Below are positions 1 to 11,177 of a stretch of 64,000 bases of DNA, piece by piece. Each line of letters begins with the position of its first letter. The first letter of the stretch is position 1. The DNA is from Stratiolaelaps scimitus. Taxonomy: Eukaryota > Arthropoda > Arachnida > Mesostigmata > Laelapidae. The notes beneath the pieces were generated by a model, which saw only the letters and a list, made by a program, of their open reading frames with translations, did no database searches and had not been told where the DNA came from. Where the stretch lies: contig JABWDB010000001.1 in assembly GCA_019614645.1 (NCBI GenBank), forward strand, positions 15,975,501 through 16,039,500. The letters run 5' to 3'. The position numbers were made by a program, and so were the translations under genes.

Positions 1-2847
1 AGTAAGTAAGTCGAAGAGTCGCGCCGGCTCCACCCAGGAGACCACTTACGTTAGGTCGAGTAGGACGTCGAGCTCAATAGCGGCACAAGTGGTATACCCG
101 CTACTCATCGGGGCTTGGGGTCTGGCCCTCAAACCCCGCGGGGTTGTCATCCAGTTCGGTCACCTGCCTGCCTGCCTGCCACTCGACAAAATGATTCCTA
201 GTCGTCGTTCTTTTTTGACATCTTCTCACTCACTCACCCTCTCGCTCGCTCGCTCGCTTCTTTACCGTCCGAGTCGACATGAGGAATTGTCGTCCCCTCT
301 ATGTCGAAGCTTTCTTCGTAGATGACAAAGACTATTATGCGAACCTGCTAGCATGCGATTCGCTGACGCTAAAATGTCGCTTCAGTTTATACTTTCGAAA
401 TAACAATTCACATCGGAACGCTACTGTCAGTTACTCCCGTAGGTTTTGTGTAGCTCATCGTTAGAAGTCGAAAGAAATTATAGAGGCAACTGGCGACAAG
501 TAACTCAGGAAATTCACGAGAAAGCCTTGAAGACACACACAGAGAGATGAGGCACACTAGAACGCTGGCTTCGAAAAGTGTCCATTGACACTTCAGCGTA
601 TGCTCTCTCAGCAATATATATAGTAATATTTACATAAGTCACTTATACCACGCAATCTTCGAGATCCTAATGAATTGCTACATTTTCTATAACTCCGGCC
701 AAGTTATTGGAATCAACCTACCGTAGACTATACGACCAGCGGTTCAGGTTACTACTTTATTATGTAACCTATCCAAATCGTCTTCATCGTGCCATAGGCG
801 GCAGTAACTTCATTGCGGGCATACGATTGGCGGGAGGCTTTCACGCCTGAGAAATGTACAGTACGCTCAAAGCGAGTCGCCATCTAAACGAGAATTTTTT
901 AATTAAGAAAATAATATTACTTTCAATACAACTGTATGCGACCAAGCTCAAAGTGCGGCAACTCCACGATATGAAATGCTTTGTCCCAATGGAACCTAAC
1001 CTACAACTAAATCGTTCTTATATGCATTTTAAAAAGGAAATACGACTTCACGATACACGTATGTGTACATTTTTGGCAAAATTTCACCCAAGCAAATGTA
1101 TACTCAAAGTGAATTCCTCCCTGGCTTACAGAAGTATTTGACTTGACTTGAGTCATCTCCGGCCGGGCTCTTTTGAAAGGGCTCTGACCTACTGCTGAAC
1201 TCCTCGTGTTGACGAATACTTGGTTATTAAAGTAACTCCCTATAGGAATTTACCATTTACAATTAAATACTATTTTTGTAATTCAAACCCAATAGAAAAT
1301 GCGTAACATCACTCGGATTTGTAATTTGTGCCCACTTTTTTTTGACACACTAAGGTTTAATAACGACTGATTGAAGAAGCCGAGGAGAAAAGACGAATTC
1401 CCGTTCGATTAATTGCCAAGCACCTTTCGCGGATTCTTCTACTCTCGCCATCTTCTTTTCCTTCGGCCGTATCGCTACACATGGTGACAAGCAATCCGAC
1501 CGTGTCTGTGTCCTTTGTAGGCGTCGGTAATGATCGTTTCTCCCCCTACTTCATGGACTCAGAAAGCCACCTCTCTCAGGGAAGGTGAGGTGGACGGGGT
1601 TGAATCTTGGACACAGTGCGGAGAGTGGAAGGTAAGACTGTTTCCGAAGGAACCGAAAAGGCATGGCCGGTAGTGGAAGGCAGCCAATGGGTAAAGGCGC
1701 ATTCCATTCGGGTGAAGGGGACCGCCTCTCTGCAGTCTGTGGCTGCTAGCAAAGCTTGGCTCTTGACGCTTTTTAAGCGCCGTCAACACGACCACCGACC
1801 AGTTCTGCTATCGCCGTCCCGTCCTCCTGACGCTATAAATGCGTGCTCCTCTGGTCAGCGCCAAAGGGGCCACGCTTTGATCACTTTCCGCCTTTCTTCG
1901 TTCTGTCCCGCGTCGACCCTTCTCTCATCGTTGGGGCCGCGTGTCCCGCGGGCAGTATCTCCTCCCCCTGCAGTTCTTGCAACAACTCTCACTTATCTAC
2001 CTACCTAACTCGAGCTTCTCTGCGTGCCTCTCGAGCTGTCCATGCTGTAGGAACGGGTGTAAGCGTTGCGCAGTTTTGCAGTGAGTTTGCAGTGCCGGCG
2101 ACAAACAACAAGGGACCAGACCATCAGGCTCGTGGACGCAATGACGTCATCCTTCTTCACTCGCTCATACCATCAAAGCTTCACGTGGACAGTGTGCGGA
2201 GGTGGGAGAAGTGCTTGCAGCCGTCGGGAGTCCCCGGACAGCAGTCCGTTTTATATCTAATAGCAGAAAGCGGCGATAGGGCGGGCCAGTGATAATGGTA
2301 ACAACCACCAATGGCCACAGCAGCAGCAAAAGTAACAATGACAAAGGAAACACTTACATCGTCAGCTATCAGCAACCAACGGTCTAACAACAGTCGACTG
2401 CCGAGCCCAGGACGATGGGCCCATTTCGGTTATAGTCTGTCGCCTTTTCTGGCGCTAGATATCGACTTTACGACTTGACAAGTATTAGTAAACAGGATAG
2501 TTTTGATTGGCGTTTTCTTCACTTCTGACATGGCGGATATTGAGTTTGGAAACGTGATGGATGGCTGCGACAGGGGAAATTCTGCGAGAAAACTGTCTAT
2601 ACAGTCTATCTAGTAAGAAAAAACCTAGCAAAGTGAATTTATTTTATTTGTTTTTTTTTTAATTTATTTAGATGTTGTTTAATACTGGAACGGCAATATT
2701 TACATCACTTCCCATAAAAATAATAGTATAAATGGGGTAACGGCCGCTCAAATATGAATATACACTATCCATGCATTGACAGCAATTAGAAACACACAGA
2801 ACGTACGATTCGTTTCATTATAATATATACCATACAATACAGCTGAA
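1..2847. other. No gene recognised; GC-rich ends of an otherwise AT-rich stretch
   Basis: Roughly 1-330 and 1400-2460 are GC-rich with short CT and CAG-like runs. The stretches 330-1140 and 2460-2847 are AT-rich. Open frames of up to 149 codons occur in the GC-rich part, but they overlap one another in several frames, show no domain, and have low-complexity Ser/Pro/Arg composition as expected by chance. No tRNA, repeat or splice structure convinced me. Confidence 0.5.
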
Positions 2848-3158
2848 TTATTTACAAGTATATTTCTTGACCTCCCGCGCAAACATCTTAACTGATGTAG
2901 GGGTCCTAGTTTCACGAGGGAGCGAAAGACTGACTTTCCAGACGGAAGGCAAGCTGTTGGCAAGAGCATGGCGGCTGAATTCTCTTACGACAAATGGTCT
3001 CTCGAAGATCGTTGGTTGGCGGCTAGATCTTTTCACGACAGCATTGGTTGGGAATGCAGTGTATCGAGGAATTGATCCTTCCACCATCTTGAAGGCAAGA
3101 AGGGCGACGTGATCTATGTAAATCTTACCTATAGGCAGCACGTCAAATTCCTCAAAAA

Positions 3159-3221
3159 CGTCAGCAACCGAGCTCCTGCGACGGTTGAGGAGCTCGGTTG
3201 CTGACGAGCTCCTCAACCGTC
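3159..3221. repeat. Two overlapping perfect inverted repeats (mutually exclusive hairpins) inside the LINE
   Basis: Positions 3159-3177 are the exact reverse complement of 3188-3206 (19-bp arms, 10-nt loop). Positions 3180-3195 are the exact reverse complement of 3206-3221 (16-bp arms, 10-nt loop). The two stems share bases, so only one can form at a time. The structure lies between the 'PILCYG' and 'FEEFDVLP' blocks of the LINE fragment, where related elements have continuous coding sequence. I infer a local inverted duplication rather than a designed switch. Confidence 0.85.
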
Positions 3222-3229
3222 AGAAACGG

Positions 3230-3275
3230 TTTTTTTTTTCAACTCTCAGCTGAGAGTCAGCTTAAAAAAAAAAAG
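3230..3275. repeat. Palindrome flanked by a T tract and an A tract
   Basis: A perfect 16-bp palindrome (3242-3257, ACTCTCAGCTGAGAGT) is bounded by about ten T on the left and about eleven A on the right, so the whole segment can fold as an imperfect hairpin. It adjoins the overlapping inverted repeats and interrupts the LINE reading frame. It looks like part of one foldback rearrangement. Confidence 0.7.
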
Positions 3276-4003
3276 TCTACCAAAAACTGCTCTGAGAAGG
3301 TCGAATGATCTCAGTTCTGCGAATGATCGCTTTATAGCCATCACTCCGAATCGAGATCCCGTAGCACAGGATAGGTAACAGCAGTATTTTGTAAGCTAGC
3401 ATTAACCATCGACGGGAATACCGCGCTCTCTGAATCGACGGATCGAGGAAGTTACCGCGTAACACTTAGGCAGGAGGGCCCAAGATGAGCATGCCATCTA
3501 AATGTTTCGTGAATGGTCAGACCCAGACAATTGATCGTAGGCGACAACGGAGCCTGCGCCCCGCGAAGCTACACCGAGTTAATCCTTGGAGTCCTTATAG
3601 TGGGTGAAACAGGGTAATGCCCCTTTCATTGGCATAGACAACAAGCCCAAAAGGGCTTCACAACTTCTTCCATATTCGCTGCAGCGGCTTGAATATCTGG
3701 GTCCAGTTTTGAAAGTCGTATACGAAATACAAGTGAGGTGTCATCAGCGTAAGCAACCTGGCATAAATGGCCAGACGAGATTTTGACAAGAATGAAACTG
3801 ATCAAATTAAGAAACGTGAACGGTTCAAGGACAGACTCATGGGGGTTTCTGATGTTGACCACCTGTGATAACGACGCAACCACAACTGCCTGCCTCCTAT
3901 CCGAGAGATATGAGTGAAACCATCTGACAGCTTCCGACGAGAAGCCGTGGTACTCGAGAAGTTGAAGGGAAAATGAGTGTCCCAAGCAATTATTGAATTA
4001 CTA

Positions 4004-6590
4004 TGGCAGGATAAACAAATAACATATTAGGAGATCAAAATTGAGTTCGGACGTGCGCGTAAGTAATTGATGTTGTGTGTCAGGCCTTCAGGAAAATTAA
4101 CTTCGAAGGAAAACAATACTGGTTATTTTTGAACATGAAAATAATGTAGCGCTTCTTTGTTCGATGTCATGGTACAGGGACAGTGGTCTCCGTAGAATAT
4201 TCTATGGTGCGTAGTACTTCTCTGAAATGTGTCGAGTTGCTCGAATCAATCTACCACGTTTGCGTCACGAAATGTCTGTAGAAGCCGGTAAGGTTATCCA
4301 AAATGGTCTTAGTCCACTTGGTGCCATAGAGTGCCAAAATTTGTGTTAGGCATTGATACTGGTTGATGTTCAACAGAAGAGTTCAACAGCATATCAACCC
4401 GCGTTCGTAACGCGCATCTACGTTATAAAGGCCTCCAGAGATGGGATGAATGTAAATACTTCTGCAATGTTCTCCACATCACGACAGATGCACTCACTCC
4501 ATGCAAAGTGTCTTGTTCGCCCTCTCACCCTGGCTCTCGACAATCAATGTCCGACCGGTGGGAGACAAAAGACTATAAACTGCATCTTCGAAGTGCTTTC
4601 CACGGTGGACTCTGCCAGTGTGAAGCGGGAAAAAGGGTGCTGCCCTGCAGCATGTTCGAGCTGGGAGTTGGACGATGCGACACCAGCGGCACTGGACTGG
4701 GACTTGGGAGTCAGGAACGTAGGAGTGGGCTGAGTGGAAGTCGGTCGACTCGCCAGTCTCGCATCGTCGTCGCTCGAAGGAATTTTAATTTCTCCCCTTT
4801 GCTCCCGGCGCTCATGAGCTGGGAGAAGCAGAAGAGGAAGATTTGTCCGCGATCAGGAACCGGATCTTGCTCATGTCCGGGGCAGCGGCGGCGCGGCTGC
4901 GCGGGGACGTCGGGCTAGGAACAAGGTGAAGAATAAGGAAATATCTGGCAGTCGCCGGCAGCGGCTTGCTGTTTGAGGAACAGCGTGGAAACCGGCGGGC
5001 ATCGGCGCTTGGCAAACGCACATGGCCTCATAGTATATAAGAGAAGTGAGGGGAGCGCAAAGACGACGACGAATAAGAAGAAGAAAAAGTGAGCGGCAGG
5101 ACTCATGCGGACGAGCGAGGACAAGCGAATGAGCATGACGAGACAAAATTGGTAAGGGCCAGCGCCGGGGGCCTCCAGCCTGGCCGAGCCCCTCGGTTTC
5201 CATAAGATGTCTTCAGTGGCGGGGAGCGACTTCGCTCTCTATAGCCGATATTCACAAGACGATATTAACTCACCCTGCGCCCATCTCCACCACAAGTACC
5301 AACAGTTAGATAGCAGCGCCATTGAACATCGCGTACCCTCAGATGCCCTCCCGGACACGTACATACATACACGCATGCATATGCTCACGTGCATAACCTT
5401 AGACATGCCCACACATGCGGGGGTATATAGATACGTTGTGACTAACAGGGGCGCCACTGGGGTCTGCGAGGGATGCCCTCAAGGCAAAAGGCTGGGAGGT
5501 TTTGGGTCGGAGCGAACATCACCCTCTGACCCTTTGCAAGAAAGGACAGTAGACGGCCGCCAGGCCCCTTCTGTTCACCAGCAAGCTGGTCGGTCGACCA
5601 ACCGACTCTGTCTAGTAATCGACATCGGTGTCCTCCCTTCCGTAACCCCTTACCAAATACCCTTTGAGGAGCGAGGTAGCTAGGTGATTGACTGGCTTTC
5701 CCGCTTTTCGCTAAAGTCTTTCCGACCATTTCGCGAGCGGGGTTTTTCGCGTACTCTGTTCTCACGGATCGTCGCCGCCGCCGCCGCCGCCAACGTGGGA
5801 AGTCAAAAGAACAGCTATCCCGTCACAAGTTCAATGTAGGGCGGGGCTGATCTGCCCGTCCTGCACATCCCTGCCAGTGAACGCGACGAAGCAGCTTCCA
5901 ATATAAGCGGTGCCACGAGCACGGCCTCTGCACTTAATGGAATATATACCAAGATGCGATCTTTCGCTTTCTTTCGATGGCTCGAACGGTCGATAGGGAT
6001 ATGCCAATAAAGTGCAGCAACTGACTACCTCTGTTCTCTGTTATCAACAGGACCGCATGATCGCGACGGTGATGTGCACATTGCGCTATCCACACGGTGG
6101 CAATTTCTATCGTGAAATACACATTAGCCTTATACCCGAGCAATACTTGACTCTGTTTATAAATACACACGACTTAATATTGGAACTCTCACCAATTACG
6201 AAGGAAATCATGATCACGTGTAGACCAAAAAGTCAGCCGATAGTCTCGCAAGCATAGATAAGAGCAGACTTACAACAAACTATAGTGATGTTTAGGGTGT
6301 CAGGTTTATGCTAAGTGAAACCAAATTAGTGATGAAGGTTACCTGCGGAACTGCTAAACCTGGGTAGTCTCCCATAGGGTTGCGTTACTTCCCAAACACC
6401 TTTTACATCTATCTTTTGGGAAGCAACAGTTGTGCGGCACCGAGTGGCTGATGAGAGCCGAGATAGGTGAGTACATGACATTTCTTTAACTTCTGTTTGA
6501 TAACTCTTTGTTCCCGTAATGGCAGAGACGTCAACGTCGCAGTACCTGACGACATCCCTTAGATAAGTAGACCCTTGATTGATTATGTCT
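4004..6590. other. No gene recognised; GC-rich block about 4.5-5.9 kb with a CCG microsatellite
   Basis: The flanks are AT-rich. The central 4.5-5.9 kb is GC-rich with overlapping frames on both strands and a pure (CCG) run at about 5773-5791. Frames such as 5207-5683 (plus) and 4871-5203 (minus) overlap frames in other phases and contain no recognisable motif, so I treat them as chance. A sequence reading TATATAAG (5034-5041) resembles a TATA box, but nothing downstream supports a transcript. Confidence 0.45.
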
Positions 6591-6675
6591 CAGGTCGTAA
6601 CTTCAAATCCTGCTGTGGTCTCAGGCAGGTATGGATTGTTTCTTTCGATATTTCTGGTACCGATATGCCGATTTC

Positions 6676-6734
6676 TGGCTTGCAGGGACCGGCAGTTGAT
6701 TCCAACCATGTCCTATTCCTCAGTTCCTTCACTG
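6676..6734. repeat. Direct repeat, copy 1 (59 bp, identical to 7154-7212)
   Basis: The 59 bases from 6676 to 6734 recur without a single difference at 7154-7212, 478 bp away in the same orientation. Flanks do not align. Read on the minus strand both copies can encode the same peptide (VKELRNRTW...AGPCKP), and on the plus strand another shared peptide, so coding strand cannot be decided from the repeat. Identity implies a recent duplication, gene conversion or an assembly effect. Confidence 0.95.
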
Positions 6735-6989
6735 CCATACCGATATTCCATACTCAAGTTCGCAATTGCAGTGGCTTAGACCAGTGCGAATTCGTATCTG
6801 ACTTAGGTGTTGTTCAAACCAAGACATAATGATGCAAGTAACTAAAGAAGGTGTAATATCATACCGAGATATTCCGATTAGCAATCGAATAATAAGCGCA
6901 ACTTATGTCTTGACTTCAGAAAAGTTATTTGGACTGTGAGCAATGACGAATCCAATAAGCTAGAAGTTCTCGTTGGATACGGGCCACAG

Positions 6990-7009
6990 ATATATATATA
7001 TATATATAT
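6990..7009. repeat. (AT)n microsatellite
   Basis: About ten uninterrupted AT dinucleotides between the two 59-bp repeat copies, followed by a short T run. Confidence 0.9.
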
Positions 7010-7093
7010 TTTTTAAAGAGGTTAAAGGTAAATCCTGCATGGACTCCTAAGGTATTTGCCTGGTAGTGTCAGACTCTTACTGACTACATAAAC

Positions 7094-7605
7094 CTAGAAC
7101 CGATTTTGACTTGGGGCATTCACGGGAACTGTCAAGAGCATTACTTCAGTCAGTGGCTTGCAGGGACCGGCAGTTGATTCCAACCATGTCCTATTCCTCA
7201 GTTCCTTCACTGGGGCGAACTCTCCCGCCCAGTCGCAGCGTGTAGGTCGCGGGCATTTGTGGCCGAAGGGCCACAGATATACTATAGTACTGCTGCAATC
7301 ATGCTCCATGAAGTGGTCAGTGGTCAGTTTCCAACAGTACAAACATATTAGTCACCTTCCCACGATCAGGCAAAATTCGTGTAGTGATACATTTCGATAA
7401 GAAGAGAATGAACCGCATCGGGCCAACTTATGGCATACAGCCTCAGCAACACACCGGTTGTAATACATGTCGGTATAAATAATATATTGTTTCCGATGGA
7501 GGAATATTACGCACCGGTGACCGACAGTTTTTGATCGACTTATAACAAATATAGATGCCAATACATGTTCTGGACACTCAACGAAATAAAGTGTATTACC
7601 TAGGT
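7094..7605 (-). CDS. Possible two-exon coding segment, unrecognised cysteine-rich protein (hypothesis)
   Basis: A minus-strand frame from about 7603 to 7365 reads without stops. It is bounded by an acceptor-like CTACCTAG and a donor reading GGGAAG|GTGACT, leaving phase 2. An acceptor ending TTGCAG near 7292 opens a second frame in the matching phase that runs to a stop at 7094-7096. The joined peptide is rich in Cys and basic residues (pieces include YFVECPEH, CVIFLHRKQYII, CDWAGEFAPVKEL and ESTAGPCKP) but matches no family I know. The second exon contains the 59-bp repeat. Splice sites of this quality occur by chance, and the plus strand is also open over part of the region. I cannot tell whether a signal peptide exists further upstream. 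Confidence 0.22.
7154..7212. repeat. Direct repeat, copy 2 (59 bp, identical to 6676-6734)
   Basis: This is the partner of the copy at 6676-6734. A second short match, about 14 bp reading GGGCCACAGATATA, occurs near 6981 and again near 7269, which hints that more than the 59 bp was once shared. It lies inside the second exon of a possible minus-strand gene. Confidence 0.95.
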
Positions 7606-7619
7606 AGATAGTTGTCACT

Positions 7620-10600
7620 ATTATCTAGATGTCTGAATGCGGCCCCAGGCAAGAAGTTTTTTTTATACAAAACGATGATAGAGGCAAATAGAGTGAATAA
7701 GTAGTACTATATAATTTATTCGTATATCAGTAGAATTGTGGCTTTTCCGACCCACATCTGTGGCCTCTACCAGCTGGCAGCTTCTGTCAACCCAGCAGGA
7801 ACATCGCCACACGATTGCCTTTTGCGACCGAATCGTTCCCTTCTCTGATCGCTTGCGTCTCGCGGACCATTGCATTCCTCGATGACCTGCGCTAGGTCTG
7901 CGCCTGGTGGGAGCGCAGAAAGCTGACAGTTGCGTTGCCGCCAATCGTTCCCGCCCAGCTGCCGGTAGGCCCTCTTGGCCTGACTCCCGCCCCGCCAGGC
8001 CGCTAGACCCAAAGACCGCTCCGAGTCATTGGTGATAATTGCACCTCAATCGTCCGAAAATAAGGACTTCCTCGCCATGCTTCCTGCACTCGTGCTCGGA
8101 GCAGCTGCTCCTGTAGTAAGCTTTTCCGCACCCTGCAGTCGATGGCACAACGGCGACACTACGGCTGCCCACGCCCCCTTCTGCGTTGGCGACAAACGAT
8201 GCACATCCACTAACGAATCAAGGCGAGCGCGCATTTAACACCCTTCTTCGTTCCTGCCTGCTTGCCGCCATCCTATCATCGTAGGACGCACGACTACGTA
8301 TCAGTGTGCCGGCACACATAGAACAGACGCTGCTCCAAACGGCCCCTTATATATTAACCACTTAGAGAAGCTGCTGGTGCTGCCTCAACGCGTCCATCTC
8401 ACATATATCGATCCACCACCATTCGTAAACTCCGGAACTTCGAGAGCGAAGGCTAGAGCTACCACAGGGCGAGTAGGACATACGAAGGTGGAAACGAAAT
8501 GGAACTGTGATGGGTGGGCCTCTAGGATTCGACGAACGTGACATTATACTGGTGAGCAGACAGTGGCCACAACAAATGCATTGGTCTGTAACAGAGGACG
8601 AGATTTGTTATTGTCAGTAAAAGGAGACGCCTGACAGTAGCGTTCGTTCTCCGCTAGAGGGCCTTTCGTAGCTACAGACGACAGTGATTGTAGGCGGCTC
8701 GATTTTCCACACGGTGATTTGGAGGTGCGCGTACCGTTACACTGCCGTGTCACACGTACGGATACTCTCGGCGGCAGAACGCGGGCACAGCGTCCAAGCT
8801 GACGATGGGTGTGAGTGGGCCAATTCAAATGCTCATACCTACGAGTGGAGTAAGAAATCCGAGCTATTGTAATGTTCCTCCCTGACCGAGCTCCTGCTCA
8901 ATGCAGCTCCATAGCGGTCGATTTTCTGAATAAGATGACGTTGCATCATCAACGACCTCTGTTGCAGCGATAAAGCGTCTACGCCCTGCTTTAGCTTGGA
9001 CAAACGGTCGTCCAGCTAGGAAAGTGTCCCTTTCTGTACCGCTACGCAGTCCTCCCCTAATGACCACGGGCGGTGTACGAGTACAGACAAAGATAGAGAG
9101 AGAGAGAGAGGGGTCTGCGGGTATAATGGGTGAGAGCGAGACGTCGATGCTCGAGGTCTTATTATTACGAATACTAGAGTGGGACCGAGTACATCGGAAG
9201 CCATTCCCTTGGCCTTCTTAGGTGGGACTACCCAAGCGAACATACCCCAATAGGCCCACGGCAACGAAATACGAAGCCTAACTGGCAAGCAAACGAGCCC
9301 TTGACGGTCAGTCAATCTCGAGAGGTTCCGGTAGCCAAACGGATAGTCACGTGGACGAACGGAACATATAAACTCTGTTGAGTGGTACTACTGTACTATA
9401 GGGTTTAAAGTATTGTATTCCGGTTGTATATTTTGAGGTTTATGGTAATTCGCACAGTTCCACTACTGGTAAACGCAACCACCTTATGAAACCTTCTTTT
9501 ATAAGCCGGCTTCCTGAGTGGGCTCAATAATATTGTCATTTTTGTTTTAGTTGGCTGAATATATAAAGTCATCCGCCATCTACATCAAGCCTTTCGCCCA
9601 ATGCCAGAACAGGTCGAGTCGGCTGCGGTGTTCGGGTGTCCGATGTCCTCTGTAGAAATCGAAATCCGAGATGGTTGTTTGTTATTGGTGGATTTTGGCT
9701 GCCGTCATTAAGCACTCTGGTATGCAGCGATGGCCTGCCAAATGCCAATGAAAAATCAGGACATGCTAGGCGAGATTCAATGAATCAGCCGAGAGTCAAA
9801 GAGTGCAATCAATGAAGAGATTTGTAATATGAAGAATATGTGTGCAGCTGTGCATGTTAAATCGAACACTCAAGATCAAACAAGACATACAGTTGAATTC
9901 ACATGGCCGGATGACTTCAGATATACTGTGACTTGTGTCGAATTCGCTGAAAAATTACGTCGTGCAGACGCAACACTGTCCGCGTTCAAACGTAAAAGCA
10001 ACGTAACTAACATACGATAGTATGTAGCGATCGATAGGTGACGATTTTATTTTAAGCGCGAAACTTTGAAACTCCCTCGGAAATATAGCTCAATCACAAT
10101 AGCTGCGTTGGTCTTGATAAACATCGTTCATTATTTGTTGTAGAGAAACTCGACGATTGATTGATGATTCATTTGGCTGCGGCTCCCCGCTATTTATGTT
10201 AGGATTTATTCAAGTTCTCAGCTGACTATATAGTCATACGCCGCCATGTCTCTAAATATTTCGCCTGTTTGAAACTGGATCTATTTTCTTGTCATTCATG
10301 TTTTGTATGCATATATATCAAATTAATCGAAAAAAAAACACCGAAATTAGTCCAACAAGTTAGAAAAGAAGAGAAACCTAGAAGTGTATAACATGAACTC
10401 GGTAGACGTGCACGACGGCTTATCCCATGCTTCCAACGATAATTTACATATACATACAGAATGACTTTAAGACCATACACCTTATGCGATTACTCCGGTT
10501 GGTCCGGATGGCGCCGATTGCTCATCAGATCGCTAATTTTCGACTATGGTTTCATTAATTTTACTAAGGTCATTCATTCATTGAACTATTGTATGCACCT

Positions 10601-10900
10601 GAGAAGTGAGACGGGGAGATATCATGCCTGTTAATACCATGTGCAGACTGAGTAAAATATCAAAGCGTTCTATGGCAGCTCTTGTTTCAACTCCGTGAGC
10701 TTCAGTTTGTCAAAATAGCTCTTAAAACATATTAAATTATAGAAAAATAATAATTTTCTGATTGAGATTACGACGAATCCAACTAATGTGGTTTTTGAAA
10801 TATTGACAAAACCCAAGCTCCGTTTGCTCTTATACGTTGCTCCTTAGTGTGTTTGATTCTCAGTCCATCTGCTGAGATCAGCAAATGTTGAATGCTGGTC
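7620..10900. other. No gene recognised; GC-rich 7.75-9.3 kb then AT-rich
   Basis: The first half contains GC-rich sequence with a GA run at about 9094-9111, and overlapping spurious frames on both strands. The second half, about 9.35-10.9 kb, is AT-rich. A 63-codon plus-strand frame at 9829-10020 has protein-like composition (FTWPDDFRYTVTCVEFAEKL) but is too short to support alone. Nothing else was found. Confidence 0.45.
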
Positions 10901-10919
10901 TCATACGTCGATCATTTTA

Positions 10920-11177
10920 CTACTGCCACTGCCGATTGTGATGTACAAAGCATGTCATTCTCTGTTGCGGTCCAAAATTGCTATGTAAACTAACGTTACC
11001 CGAGGGATACTGAAGGAAAACATCTATTGCAGTCCTAGTCGGTCTCTGAAAGCGTCCTTCTTGCGAAACTTTTCGGTTTCGCGAACGCCGCTTCATACGA
11101 AAAGGCCAGCCAATTCTAGTATCATTTTCTGGTTTCTCAACGGATATATGTACACATGCCTTGTGTACGCCTGACAT
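10920..11177 (-). CDS. Possible coding exon, unrecognised (weak)
   Basis: An 85-codon minus-strand frame with protein-like composition includes a basic RMKRRSRNRK cluster and a PSGNVSLHSNFG stretch. An acceptor-like TCTATAG lies just upstream near 11190. No family is recognised, and overlapping frames exist in both directions at 11186-11608. This is a low-confidence exon or a chance frame. Confidence 0.15.
   Translation of the reverse strand: MSGVHKACVHISVEKPENDTRIGWPFRMKRRSRNRKVSQEGRFQRPTRTAIDVFLQYPSGNVSLHSNFGPQQRMTCFVHHNRQWQ

Larger units (their letters stand above)
2848..4003 (-). pseudogene. Decayed non-LTR retrotransposon (CR1/L2/jockey-like LINE) ORF2 fragment, reverse transcriptase and C-terminus
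   Basis: Read on the minus strand, this fragment runs from the 'AFD..HS-LL-LEYHGF' region of reverse transcriptase to the ORF2 C-terminus. Visible in order are a region reading LLEYHGFSSEAVRWFHSYLS, a degraded version of the usual GVPQGSVLGPLLF block, the catalytic YADD box at 3740-3751 (context AYADDTSLVF), a 'CLGLTIHETFRWHAHL' stretch in another frame, a KILLLPILCYG block near 3380, and a terminal frame at 2848-3160 containing VFEEFDVLPIG, DHVALLAFKMVEGS and ANSLPSVWK. This order is typical of CR1/L2/jockey-type ORF2 ends. The endonuclease and the first RT motifs are missing: a stop precedes the first recognisable motif near 4003, so the copy is 5'-truncated. At least one frameshift lies between 3466 and 3626, and a foldback interrupts it at 3159-3275. 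It encodes no working protein. In life such a protein would reverse-transcribe its own RNA at the target site. Confidence 0.85.

Noticed and set aside
1..15. AGTAAGTAAG at the window start as a telomere-like or splice-donor repeat
   Set aside because: Only two to three units, not a TTAGG-type array, and no exon can be seen because the window begins here.
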